Below are positions 1 to 3,899 of a stretch of 6,885 bases of DNA, in pieces (position 1 is the first letter of the stretch; the number at the start of each line of letters is the position of its first letter). The position numbers were made by a program, and so were the translations under genes. Source of the stretch: Candidatus Zixiibacteriota bacterium (lineage in GTDB: Bacteria; Zixibacteria; MSB-5A5; GN15; FEB-12); NCBI GenBank assembly GCA_030642845.1, contig DAOWMZ010000097.1, positions 1-6,885 of the forward strand, read 5' to 3'. Below the pieces are notes generated by a model, which made no database searches, was not told the DNA's origin, and saw only the letters and a list, made by a program, of their open reading frames with translations.

Positions 1-1189
1 ACGGAGGAGGAGCAGGAATGGGAGGTTCGGAATCAAATCCGTGCATATCCTTCCAGCTTTTATATTCACGGAATCCAAACCGTGTCAACAATGCGGCACC
101 AACACCAGTGCAGATCGGAAATGTACTGACAATTATAGCCACCACCAGCACAAAAATACCAAAGCCTTCAGCCACATCGCTTTGCTGGCCTAATAAAATA
201 GCATCCAGAAGCCAGAGAGACATAAACAGAAATACTCCCATAGTGGACTGAAACATCATCTTCTTTTCCCCGCCAAGGTATCTATTCGAAATAATTCTGC
301 CGATCATGTTCCCCAAAATAATCACTCCCATAAAGAAAGCGAGTATATATAGTACAGGAACAAAAACAACTACAAGAATCCCAACTATTGTTATGATTAC
401 AATAGCCATGATTACAGGCATCAACATGATAAATAATAATCCAAGCAGATAGGATTTTACCGGACTGTTGACCACAACATCATTCATCCGATTTAACTGA
501 ACCGGCATAAGATTGGTCACCAGGAAGGAAAAAAACATCAACACAACAGTAAAAACAATCACCACTACAAGACCATCAGCCGAAAAGGAACCGGTTATAT
601 TTTTCAGGTCCACCGAAGTATCTCTTGTTAATATTATTCTCCCCTGAACCTCTGATCCTTTTTTCTGAATAACCCATGGAGCTTTAACATCACCATCAAC
701 CTGTCCTGATCGAAAGATAATAACACTGTCGTTATAAGAAGTGACATCACCCCTAACCCAGCCTTTTACGGATACCCTTTCAGAAGCCTTTATATTCCCA
801 TCTACATATTCATTATATCCGACAATAACATCTTCCTCAAATTTTTTGACATATTTTTCAATAGTACAGCGGTCATAAACAGAAATGATTTCATCAGCAA
901 TTAAATCCTCATCCATTAATTCATCAACAGGATAGTATCCCTCAATAAAAGCATCCTGATCAAAATCATAATACCAGTCATAACCCATCGTATCAATGGC
1001 TGAGACTCGACCTTTATCCAGAATTATTTCAATAAAAACGGGCGATTCTACATCTTCAAAGAAATTTTCATCATCAATAAAATCGCTAGTATCATCAGAA
1101 TTATCCTGAGCAGAAACAGATAAGAATGCAATTGAAAAAAAGGCAAAGCAGAAAACAATCAGAAGAGATTTTTTAATTCTTATTTTCAT
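1..1189 (-). CDS. Signal-peptide membrane protein with bactofilin-like segment and C-terminal TM helices (3' end outside window)
   Basis: This frame is open from an ATG at 1189 to the window edge, giving 396 visible residues and no stop. AGGA lies 6 nt upstream of the ATG. Residues 1-27 look like a signal peptide: basic MKIRIKK, a hydrophobic core, then SVSA before QD. An acidic stretch follows (about 28-105, rich in Asp and Glu). Residues 121-190 carry short beta repeats of the type VDGNIKA, VRGDV and VDGDVKAP, resembling the polymer-forming bactofilin fold. About five hydrophobic helices follow (roughly 206-230, 247-270, 272-295, 313-335, 343-362). The visible end is proline-rich (PPIPAPPP), so the stop is probably close. 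The gene starts 26 nt after the DUF4097-like gene and is probably cotranscribed with it. The topology predicts that the beta segment lies outside the cytoplasm, unlike classical cytosolic bactofilins. Its molecular role is unknown. The frame and membrane nature are solid; the bactofilin similarity is by eye. Confidence 0.85.
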   Translation of the reverse strand, partial: MKIRIKKSLLIVFCFAFFSIAFLSVSAQDNSDDTSDFIDDENFFEDVESPVFIEIILDKGRVSAIDTMGYDWYYDFDQDAFIEGYYPVDELMDEDLIADEIISVYDRCTIEKYVKKFEEDVIVGYNEYVDGNIKASERVSVKGWVRGDVTSYNDSVIIFRSGQVDGDVKAPWVIQKKGSEVQGRIILTRDTSVDLKNITGSFSADGLVVVIVFTVVLMFFSFLVTNLMPVQLNRMNDVVVNSPVKSYLLGLLFIMLMPVIMAIVIITIVGILVVVFVPVLYILAFFMGVIILGNMIGRIISNRYLGGEKKMMFQSTMGVFLFMSLWLLDAILLGQQSDVAEGFGIFVLVVAIIVSTFPICTGVGAALLTRFGFREYKSWKDMHGFDSEPPIPAPPP

Positions 1190-1215
1190 TTTACATCCTA
1201 TGTAATCAATCGAGG

Positions 1216-2130
1216 CTAAAAAAGAGCGATGCTAACATCACCGGTCGATGAGGAGATATTTATCTCCGGTCCGCCCCGACCAAATTCACCAACCACTTTG
1301 TAGTTGGAAACCGACTCAATAGTAATAGGAATTTCGGTATTAATATCACCGGCTACAGTCTCAATATTGAGTTTACCTGATGACATTTCCGGGATGCTGA
1401 AATTCACCGAACCGCTATTGGTTTTGACAAAATAATTACGGGGACTGTCAAGTTCGGTGCGAACATAAACATCACCGGTTTGAGAGGTGATATCCAGAGC
1501 CCCACGGACCTGGTTGATATCAATCTTAGCCGATGCGGTCTTTACTCGGATATCTCCTTCAATCCATTGAAGGTCAATTTTACCGGTTGGCTGTTTGATG
1601 GTCACATCCCCAAAAATAAATTCACCTAATGTATTTCCATTTTCATTGTCAATTTCAATATTCCCCTGAATCGAAGACAATTCAATATCTGCAGCTATAC
1701 CGTTAATATAAAGATTGATATCGGTAGGAACAGCAATGGTATAATTTACAACTCCATAGGTATCGGATCCCCCCCCAAGTAGTTTCTGCCAAAATTTTAC
1801 TCCGCGGCCATGATAGCGAAGATAATTGGTTTCTATTCTGACAAGGCTGCCGTCTTCGCGGACTTTAATCTCAATATGATCTGCTACGTCCTGGGCTTCA
1901 TCAGCATCCCCCGCCCTAATATATTTGACAGCATCAATCACCACACGGTTGTCTTCACTACCGATAATGACAACTTTTCCACGAGGAATAATTAGTTCCA
2001 GTCTTTGCGGCTGGATATCATTATATATTCTCTGAAAATCAAAAGTATATTCTTTGGCGAATAAACTGGAAGAAATCAAAAAAAATATAACTAAAAAAAT
2101 TATGGGCAATATTTTTAAATGCCGTACCAT
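1216..2130 (-). CDS. Secreted DUF4097-like beta-strand repeat protein
   Basis: This is a 304-residue exported protein if it starts at the ATG at 2130. That start has AAAGGAG 9 nt upstream. An in-frame GTG at 2151 would add seven residues but has no spaced ribosome binding site, so the ATG is preferred. Residues 1-25 form a signal peptide with a strongly hydrophobic core ending SSLFA before KEY. The mature part is a series of short alternating strands punctuated by G-D/N-I/V turns (GNIEID, GDVTIK, GKIDLQ, GDIRVK, GDVYVR, GDINTE, GDVSIA). This is the pattern of DUF4097 or putative-adhesin proteins, which are predicted beta-solenoids in the periplasm or on the surface. No enzyme motif is seen. 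The gene sits 31 nt after the sigma factor gene and 26 nt before the membrane protein gene, so all three are probably one transcript. In other bacteria DUF4097 proteins often lie near sigma/anti-sigma or membrane-stress genes; whether this one senses or structures the envelope is inference. Confidence 0.85.
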   Translation of the reverse strand: MVRHLKILPIIFLVIFFLISSSLFAKEYTFDFQRIYNDIQPQRLELIIPRGKVVIIGSEDNRVVIDAVKYIRAGDADEAQDVADHIEIKVREDGSLVRIETNYLRYHGRGVKFWQKLLGGGSDTYGVVNYTIAVPTDINLYINGIAADIELSSIQGNIEIDNENGNTLGEFIFGDVTIKQPTGKIDLQWIEGDIRVKTASAKIDINQVRGALDITSQTGDVYVRTELDSPRNYFVKTNSGSVNFSIPEMSSGKLNIETVAGDINTEIPITIESVSNYKVVGEFGRGGPEINISSSTGDVSIALF

Positions 2131-2139
2131 TGAGATAAA

Positions 2140-2146
2140 CTCCTTT
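2140..2146 (-). promoter_or_regulatory. Shine-Dalgarno that fixes the DUF4097-like start
   Basis: Read on the minus strand this is AAAGGAG, with 9 nt to the ATG at 2130. It lies inside the extended reading frame that would start at the GTG at 2151. It is the main reason for choosing the shorter protein. Confidence 0.75.
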
Positions 2147-2161
2147 AACACCTTCCGGGCT

Positions 2162-2761
2162 TTAAATTGCTTTCAGTTTTTTCTTCAAAAGTTCTCTTGC
2201 CCGAAATATTCGGGCTTTTACCGTACCCAGAGGTATATCAAGTAAATCGGCTATTTCTTCATATGATTTATCATCCTGATGACGATAAATTATTACTTCC
2301 CTATATTTATCCGGTAAAGAGCTAATAGCCTCCTTAATACTGAATCGTTGCTCTTTTCGTTCCAGATCTCTTCCCGGATGATAGGAGTAATCAGGGACAT
2401 CCATCTCCCTGCTGCCGGACTCATCATTTATAGCTCGATCCAGAGAAAGGGCTTTTATCCGCTTTTTTCGTAGAAAATCAATAGAACTATTAGCCGCAAT
2501 CTTGTAAAGCCAGGTCGAGAACCGGTATTCGGAGCGATAGGTTGCCAGAGATGTAAAAGCTTTCATAAAAGTCTCCTGAACCAGATCATTGGCTGTCTCT
2601 TTATCTCTGACTATTTTATATACAATATGAAAAATAGCCATTTGATGTCTTTCGGTAAGCTCCCTATAGGCTTTCTGATCACCTTTGAGGGCTTGTTCAA
2701 TCGAAATTGTATCTCTGTCCTGCACTACTTCCTTTTCTATGCAATACGTTTCAGGAGTCAT
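2162..2761 (-). CDS. ECF-type RNA polymerase sigma-70 family factor
   Basis: This 199-residue protein is a complete two-domain alternative sigma factor that would direct RNA polymerase to its own promoter class. Region 2 spans about residues 30-101. It includes the core-binding DLVQETFMKAF (59-69) and the promoter -10 recognition and melting segment around FSTWLYKIAANSSIDFLRKKR (81-101). A charged linker of about 40 residues follows. Region 4 (about 144-197) starts with LPDKYREV and carries the helix-turn-helix YEEIADLLDIPLGTVKARI (167-185), which reads -35 elements. Length and domain order are normal for the RpoE/SigW-like group. The ATG at 2761 is the only convincing start, although no strong Shine-Dalgarno precedes it (upstream is CTGAAACAGT). 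It is the first gene of the presumed operon. No zinc-finger or other recognisable anti-sigma gene follows; the next two genes encode exported or membrane proteins, and one of them may take that role (inference). Confidence 0.95.
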   Translation of the reverse strand: MTPETYCIEKEVVQDRDTISIEQALKGDQKAYRELTERHQMAIFHIVYKIVRDKETANDLVQETFMKAFTSLATYRSEYRFSTWLYKIAANSSIDFLRKKRIKALSLDRAINDESGSREMDVPDYSYHPGRDLERKEQRFSIKEAISSLPDKYREVIIYRHQDDKSYEEIADLLDIPLGTVKARIFRARELLKKKLKAI

Positions 2762-2782
2762 ACTGTTTCAGCATATCTCAAA

Positions 2783-2811
2783 AGAATATAAAAACTTAGG
2801 CAGACATTCAA
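2783..2811 (-). promoter_or_regulatory. Weak candidate promoter for the sigma factor operon
   Basis: On the minus strand, TTGAAT (2811-2806) and TATTCT (2788-2783) are separated by 17 bp, each matching four of six sigma-70 consensus positions. The implied leader would be only about 15 nt before the ATG at 2761, which would fit the weak ribosome site. In DNA this AT-rich, such matches arise by chance. The operon may instead be autoregulated from an ECF promoter that cannot be recognised here. Confidence 0.2.
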
Positions 2812-2860
2812 GGAAAAACTCACATTCATATTTTTCTCTAATTCGAAAATATATCCGGTA

Positions 2861-2878
2861 TAATAAAAACTTTTATTA
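2861..2878. repeat. Short perfect inverted repeat in the divergent promoter region
   Basis: The two arms TAATAAAA and TTTTATTA are perfect 8-bp complements around a 2-nt centre. The element lies about 100 bp upstream of the sigma factor start, on the promoter side of both flanking genes. It could be an operator, but arms made only of A and T in an AT-rich region have limited significance. Confidence 0.3.
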
Positions 2879-3047
2879 ACTAAGCAATTTTATCAATATA
2901 AATGTATCAGATTGAATCATTTATATGGCTTGGAAACCCTTATCAAATTTTGAACAAAAAACAAAATTTCAATACAAATTTTTCAGCCAAACATTCAATA
3001 ATCCAGAAAATAGTCGTTAATAAGTACTGGAAAGGTTACGGAATAAT

Positions 3048-3808
3048 ATGTTATATGATTACCCCGAATATTATGAAATTGTTTTTTCCTTTAGAGATAT
3101 CCCCAAAGAAATATCCTTTATAAATAAATGTATCAAAGAATATTCAGATATTAAAGTAGAATGTATTCTCGAAATTGGATGTGGCCCCGCTCCTCACATG
3201 AACGATCTTCAGAAATACGGATACAAATATATCGGTTTGGATAATAATCAGAATATGTTAAAATATGCAAAAAAGAAATGGAATCATCTGAATCCTGTCC
3301 CAGAATTTGTTAATGCAAATATGGTCTCTTTTGATATACCACAGAAAGTTGATTTTTGTTTTGTAATGCTTGGTTCCCTATATTTAAGTAATGATGATCA
3401 ACTCAAAAGTCATTTTGATTCAATTTCAAAAACATTGAAACCGGGCGGTTTATATTTCCTTGATCTGTGCATACAATTTTCTAATCCAATGGATTACAAC
3501 AATAACAATGCATTTTCTGTAGAACAAAATGGTATTCAAGTAAAATCAGAATTTGAAATCAAAGCTATTGATGCCAATCGCCATCTATATGAAGAAAATT
3601 GGTCTGTTGATATAAACGACAATGGTAAAATTAAACATTTAAAAATGACGGAAAAGAACATAGCCTATTACCCGAAGAATTTCTTACATTCATTAAAAGT
3701 CATCCTGATTTTGAATTTGTAGGATGGTGGACAGATTGGGATCTTGAAAAACCAATCAAGAATAATTCAAATATTAAACGGCCATTTGCAATTATTCGTC
3801 GTGTTTAA
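3048..3808 (+). CDS. Class I SAM-dependent methyltransferase, frameshifted near 3652-3655
   Basis: This gene probably transfers a methyl group from S-adenosylmethionine to an unidentified substrate in the cytoplasm. The N-terminus, starting MLYDYPEYYE, leads to the SAM-binding glycine motif LEIGCGPAP (residues 41-49). The acidic residue after strand 2 is Asp65 in YIGLDNN. FCFVMLGSLYL (103-113) is the motif IV region, and KPGGLYFLDL (131-140) is the usual loop and strand. Read as is, the frame stops at 3722 (224 residues) with an uncharacteristic tail. Another frame downstream reads PEEFLTFIKSHPDFEFVGWW and continues to RPFAIIRRV with TAA at 3806-3808, which looks like the normal C-terminus of such enzymes. 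Adding one A to the run at 3652-3655 joins the frames at Lys203-Glu204 and gives 253 residues, a usual length. This is a sequencing or assembly error, or a real disabling mutation. A weak GGA lies 5 nt before the ATG. The gene is divergent from the sigma operon and more AT-rich than its neighbours. Confidence 0.85.
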
Positions 3809-3844
3809 TTTCCTTTAATCTCCTAAAATATTGCTTAAAAAACA

Positions 3845-3872
3845 AAACCGCCCCTGAAAACAGGGGCGGTTT
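3845..3872 (-). terminator. Rho-independent terminator, mainly for the repeat-protein gene
   Basis: A perfect 12-bp stem (AAACCGCCCCTG pairing with CAGGGGCGGTTT) encloses an AAAA loop. In the minus-strand direction the stem runs into a T-rich tract (TTTTGTTTTTT), ideal for ending the gene that stops at 3900. In the plus direction the hairpin lies 36 nt after the restored methyltransferase stop, but only TTTGTT follows, so it would be a weaker terminator for that gene. The convergent arrangement suggests it may serve both. Confidence 0.9.
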
Positions 3873-3899
3873 GTTACGAGTCTCTATGTGAAATCCAAA

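Larger units (their letters stand above)
2762..3047. other. AT-rich divergent intergenic region
   Basis: This 286-bp stretch lies between the divergently oriented sigma factor and methyltransferase genes and should hold promoters for both. It is strongly AT-rich and has no convincing coding frame. It contains an 18-bp AT-only inverted repeat (2861-2878) and a weak sigma-70-like promoter candidate facing the sigma gene. No clear plus-strand promoter stood out: TTGAAC at 2950 with TACAAA 17 nt later is too weak to call. No riboswitch or small RNA was recognised. Confidence 0.5.

Noticed and set aside
18..251. A 77-codon plus-strand frame at the left edge
   Set aside because: It lies antisense to the membrane-protein gene, whose frame is continuous with a signal peptide and membrane helices; the plus-strand peptide shows no domain.
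2131..2151. GTG at 2151 as the start of the DUF4097-like protein
   Set aside because: The only nearby GGAAG abuts the GTG without spacing, whereas the ATG at 2130 has AAAGGAG at 9 nt and directly begins a good signal peptide.
2902..3123. A 73-codon plus-strand frame upstream of and overlapping the methyltransferase start
   Set aside because: It has no recognisable domain or ribosome site and overlaps the clear methyltransferase N-terminus in another frame.
3650..3660. Programmed -1 ribosomal frameshift in the methyltransferase
   Set aside because: The local sequence does not fit the X-XXY-YYZ tandem-slippery pattern, no stimulatory hairpin was apparent just downstream, and class I methyltransferases are not known to need it. 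A single-base indel is simpler.
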